Of a stretch of DNA of 64,000 nucleotides, positions 31,647-37,853 are shown one piece after another. Source of the DNA: Microbacterium sp. lyk4-40-TSB-66 (lineage in GTDB: Bacteria; Actinomycetota; Actinomycetes; Actinomycetales; Microbacteriaceae); NCBI RefSeq assembly GCF_030209475.1, contig NZ_JARVRW010000006.1:108893-172892 (forward strand). Direction: 5' to 3'. Both the position numbers and the translations under genes were made by a program. The notes under the pieces were generated by a model, which was not told the origin of the DNA, did not search any database, and worked only from the letters and a program-made list of their open reading frames with translations. Position 1 is the stretch's first letter, and every line of letters starts with the position of its first letter.

Positions 31647-32102
31647 CCGTCACGGTGAGAGATGGCATCCGTCCGTTCTGAGCTGCGCCGCGTCGCGCGG
31701 CGCTCTCTGTGGCGGCTGACGTCGCGAGCAGCGGGGACGGGGAAGGGGAAATCGGCCGGTTTCGCGCGAACTGACATAATGTGCATTATCGGCGTTAGCC
31801 GAAACGACCCCGCGGATCTCGCGGAACATCTCGACGGTCCGCCATCCTCGCCGATGCAGGGCCCGAGTTTCCGCTCACGACTGCGCAGCCCTGAGTCGAA
31901 TGTCGCGCGCGTCACGGCTGCGAGCGACGATCGCGATGCCCGCGCAGCCGAATCGGTCCGGCCGGACCCACGCAACCCTGTCATCGACACGCAGCGTCCA
32001 GCATCCGTATGGATGAGAGCTTTCTCATCCGAGAAACGCAGTGTTAACGCTAACTTTGTGTCACCTCGCGCAATGTGGCGCGGACCGATGAGGGGTTGCC
32101 CC
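31647..32102. other. Gene-free stretch with AT-rich operator-like sites
   Basis: No supported gene: the frame that runs into the protease gene lacks recognisable protein features before 32103. The stretch is lower in G+C than its surroundings. It contains ATAATG-TG-CATTAT (31776-31789), GGCGTTAGCC (31791-31800) and GTTAACGCTAAC (32042-32053). The last two share GTTA/TAAC half-sites. TAACTT near 32049 could be the -10 of the protease gene. Confidence 0.5.
31776..31789. promoter_or_regulatory. AT-rich inverted repeat ATAATG-N2-CATTAT
   Basis: 6-nt arms with a 2-nt spacer, preceded by CTGACA-like sequence. Striking in a 70% G+C region; could be an operator or a promoter core. Function not known. 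Confidence 0.4.
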
Positions 32103-33209
32103 GTGAATCGATCGACCAAAGCCTTCCTCGCGACGATCGCCGCCGTGGCGTCCACCGTGATCGCGGTATCGCCCGCGAACGCGGCGACGAACGCCGCCCC
32201 GGGCTTCGAGCTGGTGGAGAAGACCGTCCAACCGCACAGCGCCGTCATGACCATCGCTCTCGTCGCGCCACCCGGAACGACCCCGAATTTCTCCCGAGAA
32301 GAGGCGGTGCGTTCCGCGGACCAGGCGGCGCAGTTCTTGAACGCGGACACCGACGGCGAGCTGACCGTCGAGATCGCCCAGGTGTCCGATTGGATCTTCC
32401 CCACCGAAGAGGCACCCTGCTCGTGGACCGGCGTCTGGCTGGATGCCGCAGCGAACGCCCTCGGTTGGCAGCCGGGCCCGGGAAAACACCTGACGGTCAT
32501 GGTGCCCGGCGGTGAGCCGTGCCCCGGGTGGGCCAACGGCGACCAGGGTGCGAGCCTCACCTCCGGCGGCCGCACCTTCCAGCCCGGCACGGACTCGTCG
32601 ACTCTCGTGCATGAGTGGGGCCACAACATGTCTCAAGCGCATGCATTCTCGACGGCCTGTCCGACGTGGGACTTCGTCGCGACGAACGGCCGGACCCCCG
32701 CCGGGTGCGAACGCAAAGAGTACGGCAACGCCCTCGATGTCATGGGCGACTCCTGGGTGCTGACCCCCTTCCCCAGTCCGGCACTCGAGAGGATCGGCAT
32801 GCTCCCCCGCCGGCTCACGCCGGCGTGCGACGCCGAGAGCACGACCACGGTCGACTCGGTCGCCGCGGGCGCCGCGAACCGCGACGCGATCACCTGGGAG
32901 AGCTCGTCCGAGCCGGGTGTTCGATATTGGGTCGACTATCACGACGGAAACCAGCGCGGAAAATACTCGTACCTCTACCCCGGCCAGAGCCCCGTGCCCC
33001 CCGGCGTCTCCGGTCTGCAACTGCTCCGCACCGACCCCGAGGTCCCCATCGGCACCACGGTGCTGGAGCGACCCGGAGACCCCACGCCGGACGCGCAGCT
33101 CGTGCGGGCAGGCGAAGCGGTCACCCTCACCGACGGAACCGTCGTCAGCTGGAGCACCGTCGGTTCCGGGTCCGACCGCGCCGAGGTGACGATCGCACGG
33201 GCCTGCTAG
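32103..33209 (+). CDS. Secreted metzincin-type metalloprotease
   Basis: 368 residues. An export signal (NRSTKAFLATIAAVASTV then IAVSPANA, cleavage about residue 27) precedes the mature protein. The zinc motif HEWGHNMSQAH starts at about His170, giving HExxHxxxxxH, and a downstream ALDVMGDSW supplies a Met-turn, as in the M11 (gametolysin) and related metzincins. Four or more cysteines (EAPCSW, GEPCPGW, STACPTW, PAGCER, TPACDAES, terminal ARAC) suggest disulfides. The GTG at 32103 with AGGGG upstream is preferred; ATG 32088 is possible. It is likely a secreted protease for external or cell-wall protein. Confidence 0.85.
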   Translation: MNRSTKAFLATIAAVASTVIAVSPANAATNAAPGFELVEKTVQPHSAVMTIALVAPPGTTPNFSREEAVRSADQAAQFLNADTDGELTVEIAQVSDWIFPTEEAPCSWTGVWLDAAANALGWQPGPGKHLTVMVPGGEPCPGWANGDQGASLTSGGRTFQPGTDSSTLVHEWGHNMSQAHAFSTACPTWDFVATNGRTPAGCERKEYGNALDVMGDSWVLTPFPSPALERIGMLPRRLTPACDAESTTTVDSVAAGAANRDAITWESSSEPGVRYWVDYHDGNQRGKYSYLYPGQSPVPPGVSGLQLLRTDPEVPIGTTVLERPGDPTPDAQLVRAGEAVTLTDGTVVSWSTVGSGSDRAEVTIARAC

Positions 33210-33228
33210 CCCAGCCCGCGCTCCCCCG

Positions 33229-33263
33229 CGCCCGCCGGTCCCCGCGCGATGGACCGGCGGGCG
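33229..33263 (+). terminator. Hairpin after the metalloprotease gene
   Basis: 13-nt perfect arms GCGCCCGCCGGTCC-type (CGCCCGCCGGTCC/GGACCGGCGGGCG) with a 9-nt loop, 19 nt after the stop codon. Confidence 0.75.
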
Positions 33264-33363
33264 ACGCAGTGGCCCTGCGCGCCGCGATCTGCACGTGCAC
33301 CCGCTTCCCGCCGCCCCCGCTGCGCGCATCGACGAACGGGGTCAGCACGACGGAAGCGACCGG

Positions 33364-33693
33364 TCAGCGCCGCGCGAGGTTCCCCTCGGCCCACTCGCCG
33401 AGTTGATCGAGGATCGGGACCAGCCGGCATCCGGCGTCGGTCAGTACGTAGGTGACCGCGACGGGCGGCCCGGTGTCGACGCGGCGGTCGACCAGACCGG
33501 TCTCGGCGAGCTCGGTCAGTCGATCCGACAGGACGGCGTCGCTGATCCCGGCCACGGCACGCCGCAGACCCGAGAACGACAGCTCGCCCTGGCCGAGCAC
33601 ATCGAGGATCATGCCGTTCCACCTTTTGCCGAGAACGGAGAACGCATGCGACACCGCGGCGTCGCACTGTCGCGCATCGTGTCCTTCGACCAT
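33364..33693 (-). CDS. HxlR family transcriptional regulator
   Basis: 109 residues, winged helix-turn-helix. CDAAVSHAFSVLGKRWNGMIL matches the HxlR start, with the conserved Trp-x-x-x-Ile/Leu; LSFSGLRRAVAGISDAVLSDRLTELAETGLVDRR is the recognition segment, and PPVAVTYVLTDAG is the wing. HxlR proteins sense electrophiles or redox state, often through a cysteine near the N terminus; Cys10 (DARQCDAA) is a candidate. It is divergent from the FMN oxidoreductase gene with a 72-base intergenic region, so it probably controls that gene and itself. Confidence 0.9.
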   Translation of the reverse strand: MVEGHDARQCDAAVSHAFSVLGKRWNGMILDVLGQGELSFSGLRRAVAGISDAVLSDRLTELAETGLVDRRVDTGPPVAVTYVLTDAGCRLVPILDQLGEWAEGNLARR

Positions 33694-33722
33694 GACTCCA
33701 TCCTATGTGTGCTAGCTTTCCC

Positions 33723-33751
33723 AGAGTCACTTTGTTTTTCATAGTCACTCT
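33723..33751. promoter_or_regulatory. Candidate HxlR operator
   Basis: AGAGTCACT, an 11-nt spacer, then AGTCACTCT: an inverted repeat broken only at the central C/C position of each arm. It sits in the short divergent space between the HxlR gene and the oxidoreductase gene, overlapping the likely -10 (CATAGT) of the latter. Confidence 0.5.
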
Positions 33752-33765
33752 GATCGGAGAAGCGC

Positions 33766-34413
33766 ATGACCCTGTTCCGTCTCGATGCCAGCATCCTTCC
33801 CGCCACCTCTGCCAGCCGCGAGCTCGGCGACCTCGTCGAGGCCGAGTGGCTGGCCGCGCACCCGTCTTCGGCGGTCGTCCGACGTGACGTCGCCGCGGAT
33901 CCCATCCCCGCCACCGCCTGGCGCGACTCCGTGACCTCGGGCTTCACCCCCGCCGATCAGCTCAGCGACGGACAGCGCGACGCCATCACCCTTCGCACGC
34001 GCCTCGCGGACGAGCTCATCGACGCCGATGCCCTGCTCTTCACCGTGCCGCTCTACAACTACGGCGTCTCGCAGCACGTCAAGACCTGGTTCGACCTCGC
34101 CTACACCGACCCGCGTATCGACCCGCAGGGCACCGCGCTGCGCGGCAAGGCCGCGACGCTCGTGACCGTCCTCGGCGGCAACTACGAGCCGGGCAGCCCG
34201 AAGGAGGGCTGGGACCACTCGACCGGCTGGCTGCGCCGCGTCTTCGAAGACGTGTGGGGTCTCGACCTCACCGTCGTGCACCGTCCCTTCACCCTCGTCG
34301 GGGTGAACCCCGCGCTGGACGCCTTCGCCGACGTCGCCGCCGGGCTGAAGACGGATGCCGAACAGGCCGCGGTCACCGCCGGGCAGACGTTGGCGGCATC
34401 CCGCGCCGCGTGA
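33766..34413 (+). CDS. FMN-dependent NAD(P)H oxidoreductase (azoreductase-like)
   Basis: 215 residues of the flavodoxin-like fold. It starts MTLFRLDASILPATSASREL, with the phosphate-binding SxxSxSR-like segment. It contains DALLFTVPLYNYGVSQHVKTWFD, the classic P-x-Y-N-x-x-x-P-x-x-L-K-x-W-x-D variant, and VTVLGGNYEPGSPKEGWDH. AzoR-type enzymes reduce quinones and azo dyes with two electrons and protect from electrophile stress. Divergent pairing with an HxlR regulator is a common arrangement for this function. The RBS CGGAG lies 6 nt before the ATG. Confidence 0.88.
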   Translation: MTLFRLDASILPATSASRELGDLVEAEWLAAHPSSAVVRRDVAADPIPATAWRDSVTSGFTPADQLSDGQRDAITLRTRLADELIDADALLFTVPLYNYGVSQHVKTWFDLAYTDPRIDPQGTALRGKAATLVTVLGGNYEPGSPKEGWDHSTGWLRRVFEDVWGLDLTVVHRPFTLVGVNPALDAFADVAAGLKTDAEQAAVTAGQTLAASRAA

Positions 34414-34419
34414 AAGAGC

Positions 34420-34467
34420 CCGTGGGCCCGTCGCGCCTCCCGCATGCGGGGCGGGACGGGCCCACGG
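34420..34467. terminator. Bidirectional terminator hairpin
   Basis: 13-nt perfect arms CCGTGGGCCCGTC/GACGGGCCCACGG with an inner CCCGCATGCGGG stem, between the convergent oxidoreductase and dienelactone hydrolase genes. Confidence 0.8.
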
Positions 34468-34472
34468 ACCGT

Positions 34473-35246
34473 TCAGCCGAGAACCTCCGCGAGGAACGTC
34501 TTCATCGCGGTCCAGCTGCGGCGCTCCGCGGTCGCCTGGAACTGCGCGCCCTGCTCGGGCGCATCGGCATCCGGAAGCGTGAACGCGTGCATGGCATTGG
34601 CGTACGAGACGAGCTGCCAGTCCACCGCCGGCGCCGTGCGCAGGTCGTTCTCGAACGCGATCATCGCGTCGTCGGGCGCGACCGGATCGGCCGCTCCATG
34701 CAGCACGAGCAGTTTGGCGGTGATCCGCTCCGCCTCCCCCGCCGGCCCGGTCGACAACCCGCCGTGGAAGCTCACCACCGCGTCGACGGCGGCACCCGTC
34801 CGGGCGAGTTCGAGCACCGACGATCCTCCGAAGCAGTATCCGATCGCCGCGGTGCGCCCCGCGTCGACCGACGACTCCGCGCGAAGGCGATCGAACGCTT
34901 CACCGAGACGCTTCCGCCACAGCGGACGGTCCTGGTAGAACCGGCCCGCGACCGCGGGGGCCTCCTCCGGCGTGGGGCGCACGTCCGCGCCGAACACGTC
35001 GGCGGCGAAGGCGACGTAGCCGAGGCGTGCCAGCATGTCGCATCGCATTCGCACGTAGTCGGTGACCCCGAGCCAGTCATGGACGACCAAGATGCCCGGA
35101 TGCCGCCCCTCCTCCCCCGGCCGAGCCAGATAGCCGCGGTACGCGACGCCGTCGGCCGCGTATTCGACGTCGCCGGAGACGATCCCGGATGCCGGAAGCG
35201 GTTCGCGCTCGAGGATGTCGGCGAGGTTCGGTGCGTAGGTGTTCAT
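34473..35246 (-). CDS. Dienelactone hydrolase family protein
   Basis: 257-residue alpha/beta hydrolase. The nucleophile elbow GYCFGGSSVLEL has Cys in place of Ser, as in dienelactone hydrolases. PGILVVHDWLGVTDYVR, the acid in LVLHGAADPVAPDD and the histidine in ANAMHAFTLPDA complete the Cys-Asp-His triad. Typical substrates are cyclic lactones from aromatic degradation, but many homologs have other ester substrates, so the role is open. A GGAGA site precedes ATG 35246. It ends against the convergent oxidoreductase gene and is monocistronic. Confidence 0.88.
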   Translation of the reverse strand: MNTYAPNLADILEREPLPASGIVSGDVEYAADGVAYRGYLARPGEEGRHPGILVVHDWLGVTDYVRMRCDMLARLGYVAFAADVFGADVRPTPEEAPAVAGRFYQDRPLWRKRLGEAFDRLRAESSVDAGRTAAIGYCFGGSSVLELARTGAAVDAVVSFHGGLSTGPAGEAERITAKLLVLHGAADPVAPDDAMIAFENDLRTAPAVDWQLVSYANAMHAFTLPDADAPEQGAQFQATAERRSWTAMKTFLAEVLG

Positions 35247-35357
35247 CGCTTCTCCAACGGGTAGGGGCGGCGGGTGCTCTCGGGACGGTAGACCTCCGAG
35301 GTGAGGACCGGCCGGGACTTGTGCGCGAGGCGATCGTCCGGTCCGACCGATCCCTCG

Positions 35358-35374
35358 ATACCCCTAGGGGGTAT
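35358..35374. promoter_or_regulatory. CsoR-family-like operator (ATACCCC-TA-GGGGGTAT)
   Basis: ATACCCC (35358-35364) followed by the mirrored GGGGGTAT (35367-35374) is the sequence type bound by CsoR/RcnR copper or metal sensors. The overlapping TATATT or TATTCT could be the -10. It lies about 145 bases upstream of the DUF305 gene. No csoR gene is present in this window. Confidence 0.55.
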
Positions 35375-35519
35375 ATTCTGAAGTCAGAACCCTGATGAGC
35401 GACTCGTGCGCGAGCATGCTCGATCGCTCCCACCGCCCGGACCTCTCGGCACCGAGACGGCATCTCACCGGCAGAGTGGGCACCGCCGAGCACGCGCACG
35501 ATAGACGAGGAGCAGACCC

Positions 35520-36113
35520 GTGCACACCCGATACGCGGCAGCGAACGCGCTCCCCCTGGCAGCGATCTTGGCTCTGGCGGGCTGCTCCGGCGGATCCGGT
35601 TCCATGCCCGGCATGGACCACGGGTCGGCCCCGATGACCACCTCGACGACGGCAGCCTCCGCATCCGAGGCCGACATCCTCTTCGTCACCATGATGATCC
35701 CGCACCACGAGCAAGCCGTCGAAATGTCGGACACCCTGCTGGCGAAGACCGGTGTCGACGAGCGCGTCACCGGCCTCGCCGAGCAGATCACGGCCGCCCA
35801 GCAACCCGAGATCGACACCATGAAGGGCTGGTTGTCCGACTGGGGGGTCTCGATGAGCGACGGCATGAGCGGCATGGACCACGGCGGCATGATGTCGGAG
35901 TCCGACATGCAGGCCCTGGAATCCGCCGACGCGCGCGATGCTGCGCGCCTATATCTCGAGCAGATGATCGAGCACCACCAGGGCGCCGTCGACATGGCGC
36001 AGGACGAGATCGCCGACGGCACCGACAGCGAAGCCGTCGCGCTCGCGCGGTCGATCGTCGAGAGCCAGACCGCCGAGATCAGCATGATGAAAGAACTGCT
36101 GACCGAACTGTGA
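35520..36113 (+). CDS. DUF305 lipoprotein, probably copper-binding
   Basis: 197 residues. The lipobox AILALAGC puts the lipidated residue at Cys22, followed by SGGSGSMPGMDHGS and a four-helix DUF305 domain with two copies of the H/M-rich core: MMIPHHEQAVEMS and EQMIEHHQGAVDMAQDE. Met/His clusters such as MSGMDHGGMMSESDM are typical of periplasmic copper-binding DUF305 proteins (CopM-like). GAGGAG lies 7 nt before the GTG start. With the CsoR-like site upstream, a copper-inducible extracytoplasmic copper buffer is the best guess. Confidence 0.85.
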   Translation: MHTRYAAANALPLAAILALAGCSGGSGSMPGMDHGSAPMTTSTTAASASEADILFVTMMIPHHEQAVEMSDTLLAKTGVDERVTGLAEQITAAQQPEIDTMKGWLSDWGVSMSDGMSGMDHGGMMSESDMQALESADARDAARLYLEQMIEHHQGAVDMAQDEIADGTDSEAVALARSIVESQTAEISMMKELLTEL

Positions 36114-36182
36114 GCCCGGGGGGCGGCTGGTGAGAGCCAGAACCCCGGCCGTGACCGGTCCGAGGCCGCCACTCTCCCCCGC

Positions 36183-36188
36183 TACGCT
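36183..36188 (+). promoter_or_regulatory. -10 box for the upstream ORF and AEC permease
   Basis: TACGCT is 7 nt before the ATG of the 14-codon ORF at 36196, which would make that ORF leaderless and the AEC gene its second cistron. Confidence 0.5.
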
Positions 36189-36195
36189 CGAAGGG

Positions 36196-36240
36196 ATGAC
36201 TCCCCCACGCGCCCGCATCCCCCGAGGGGTCCGCGCATGA
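36196..36240 (+). CDS. Upstream ORF of 14 codons coupled to the AEC permease gene
   Basis: Encodes MTPPRARIPRGVRA and stops in an ATGA overlap with the permease start at 36237. It starts at leaderless distance from a TACGCT box. The permease ATG has only GAGGGG about 10 nt upstream, so translation of this small ORF could deliver ribosomes to it. Four of 14 codons are Arg and three are Pro, so slow decoding could matter. Alternatively the ATG is an incidental one and the permease start is used directly. Confidence 0.5.
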   Translation: MTPPRARIPRGVRA

Positions 36241-37166
36241 CGGGCGTCCTCACCGGCTTCGCGGTCGTCGGTCTCGCCGTCGTCGTCGGTTACGTGATCG
36301 CACGCATCGATCTGCTCGGTCCGCACGCCCGACACGTGCTGAGCCGCCTCACGTTCTACGTCCTGTCGCCGTTCCTGCTCTTCACGGTGCTCGCGCGCGC
36401 CGACGTCGCGACGCTGTTCTCCGCCCTGCTGCCGGTGTCGATGATCACGGCCGCGATCATCATCGGCGTCTCCGTGCTCATCTCCGCGTTGATCCTGCGC
36501 CGCCCCGCGGGTGAGACCGTGATCAGTGCGCTCTCGGCGGGACAGGTGAACAGCAACAACATCGGCATCCCGATCTCGCTGTACATGCTCGGGAACGCGG
36601 CGTACTCCGCCCCCGTCATCCTGTTCCAGCTGCTGGTGCTGATGCCGATCGCGCTGTCGATCCTGGATGCCGTGACCTCCGGCTCCCGCAACATCGGCCG
36701 CATCCTGCTGCAGACGGCGAAGAACCCGATGCTCATCGCCTCCGCCCTGGGTGTGATCGTGGCGCTGATCGGGGTCGATCTGCCCCCCATCGTGTTCGAC
36801 CCCCTGCATCTCATCGCCGGCGCCTGCGTGCCGGTGCTGCTGATGTCGTACGGCATGTCGCTCTACGGCCAGCGCGTGCTCACCGAGCCCGGTCGACGCA
36901 TCGACGTGGTCATCGCGTCGGCGCTGAAGCTGCTGGCCATGCCTGCCTTGGCATGGGCGGTCGCGACGCTGTTCGGCCTGCCCGACGACCAGATCTTCAT
37001 CGTCGTGGTGCTCGCGGCGCTGCCGACGGCGCAGAACGTGTTCAATTTCGCGCAGCGGTACGGGGTGGGCGAGATACTGTCCCGCGATGTCGTCTTCATC
37101 TCGACGCTCGGGTGCCTCCCCGTGCTGTTCACGGTGGCACTGCTGCTGCAGCACTCCCCCGGGTGA
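36237..37166 (+). CDS. AEC family permease (auxin efflux carrier-like)
   Basis: 309 residues with ten predicted membrane spans in two groups of five. Signature segments: the N-terminal GYVIARIDLLGPHARHVLSRLTFYVLSPFLLFT; the discontinuous-helix region ALSAGQVNSNNIGIPISLYML with the Asn-rich turn; and ALPTAQNVFNFAQRYG in the second half. The family includes malonate and other carboxylate carriers and MdcF-type proteins. The substrate cannot be inferred from the context. An upstream ORF overlaps its start. Confidence 0.88.
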   Translation: MTGVLTGFAVVGLAVVVGYVIARIDLLGPHARHVLSRLTFYVLSPFLLFTVLARADVATLFSALLPVSMITAAIIIGVSVLISALILRRPAGETVISALSAGQVNSNNIGIPISLYMLGNAAYSAPVILFQLLVLMPIALSILDAVTSGSRNIGRILLQTAKNPMLIASALGVIVALIGVDLPPIVFDPLHLIAGACVPVLLMSYGMSLYGQRVLTEPGRRIDVVIASALKLLAMPALAWAVATLFGLPDDQIFIVVVLAALPTAQNVFNFAQRYGVGEILSRDVVFISTLGCLPVLFTVALLLQHSPG

Positions 37167-37250
37167 TGCAGAGCTGCGGCGAGCTCGCTCCATCGAACCC
37201 TCAGGTCTAAGGTGAGAGCTGTTTTCAGCTTTCACTCAGAGAGGCTCGCC

Positions 37251-37802
37251 ATGCCGTCGTCCACCACGTCGAATCCCGCCATCGGCGCCGTGCGCACCGC
37301 GCTCGGTGTCAGCGGCGTCCTGTCGCTCGTCATCGGTCTGCTCATCCTCATCTGGCCGGGACGCACCGCCGAGGTGGCGGTCGCCATCCTCTCGGTCTAC
37401 GTCATCATCGCCGGTCTGGTGAACATCGCGATCGGCCTCTTCTGGCGGTCCGGATGGGCGCGCCTGGGCTACCTCGTGCTCGGCGTGCTCTTCATCGTCG
37501 CCGGAATCTTCTCGTTCGCGAATCTGTCGGCCACGACCGCGTGGTTCGGCGTCTTCATCGGCACCCTCGTCGGCATCCTGTGGATCATCGAGGGCGTCGT
37601 CTCGCTCACCACCGTCGGCCACGGCTCGAAGGCGCGGGCGTGGACGATCTTCTTCGCCGTCGTCAGCATCCTCGCCGGTGTCGTGCTGCTGTTCTCGCCG
37701 CTGCTGGGGGCGGTCACGCTGTTCCTGCTGATCGGCATCTCGCTGGTGATCCTCGGCGTGTTCCAGATCGTCCGCGCGATCCAGTTCGGCAAAGCCGTCT
37801 GA
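37251..37802 (+). CDS. HdeD family (DUF308) membrane protein
   Basis: 183 residues with six membrane spans arranged as three hairpins. VLSLVIGLLILIWPGRT, AEVAVAILSVYVIIAGLVNIAIGLFW and LGVLFIVAGIFSFAN carry the repeated LGxxxIxxGI pattern of DUF308/HdeD, known for acid resistance in E. coli but of unclear function elsewhere. ATG 37251 with AGAGAGG upstream is chosen over GTG 37212, which would translate a small AGCTG/CAGCT hairpin in the leader. CTAAGGT at 37207-37213 is a possible -10. Confidence 0.85.
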   Translation: MPSSTTSNPAIGAVRTALGVSGVLSLVIGLLILIWPGRTAEVAVAILSVYVIIAGLVNIAIGLFWRSGWARLGYLVLGVLFIVAGIFSFANLSATTAWFGVFIGTLVGILWIIEGVVSLTTVGHGSKARAWTIFFAVVSILAGVVLLFSPLLGAVTLFLLIGISLVILGVFQIVRAIQFGKAV

Positions 37803-37813
37803 GACCTCGAACA

Positions 37814-37847
37814 GAGGGGGCCGGATGCCATGGCATCCGGCCCCCTC
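37814..37847. terminator. 34-bp perfect palindrome containing GGATGCCATGGCATCC
   Basis: 17-nt arms with no spacer (GAGGGGGCCGGATGCCA and complement), between the convergent HdeD-like and S9 peptidase genes, 6 nt from the S9 stop. It acts as a bidirectional terminator and holds an inverted pair of the enriched 7-mer. Confidence 0.85.
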
Positions 37848-37853
37848 GTCGTC

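Noticed and set aside
31662..32102. Extension of the metalloprotease frame upstream to 31662
   Set aside because: The signal peptide begins at 32103 and the added 147 residues have no protein-like features; operator-like DNA lies there instead.
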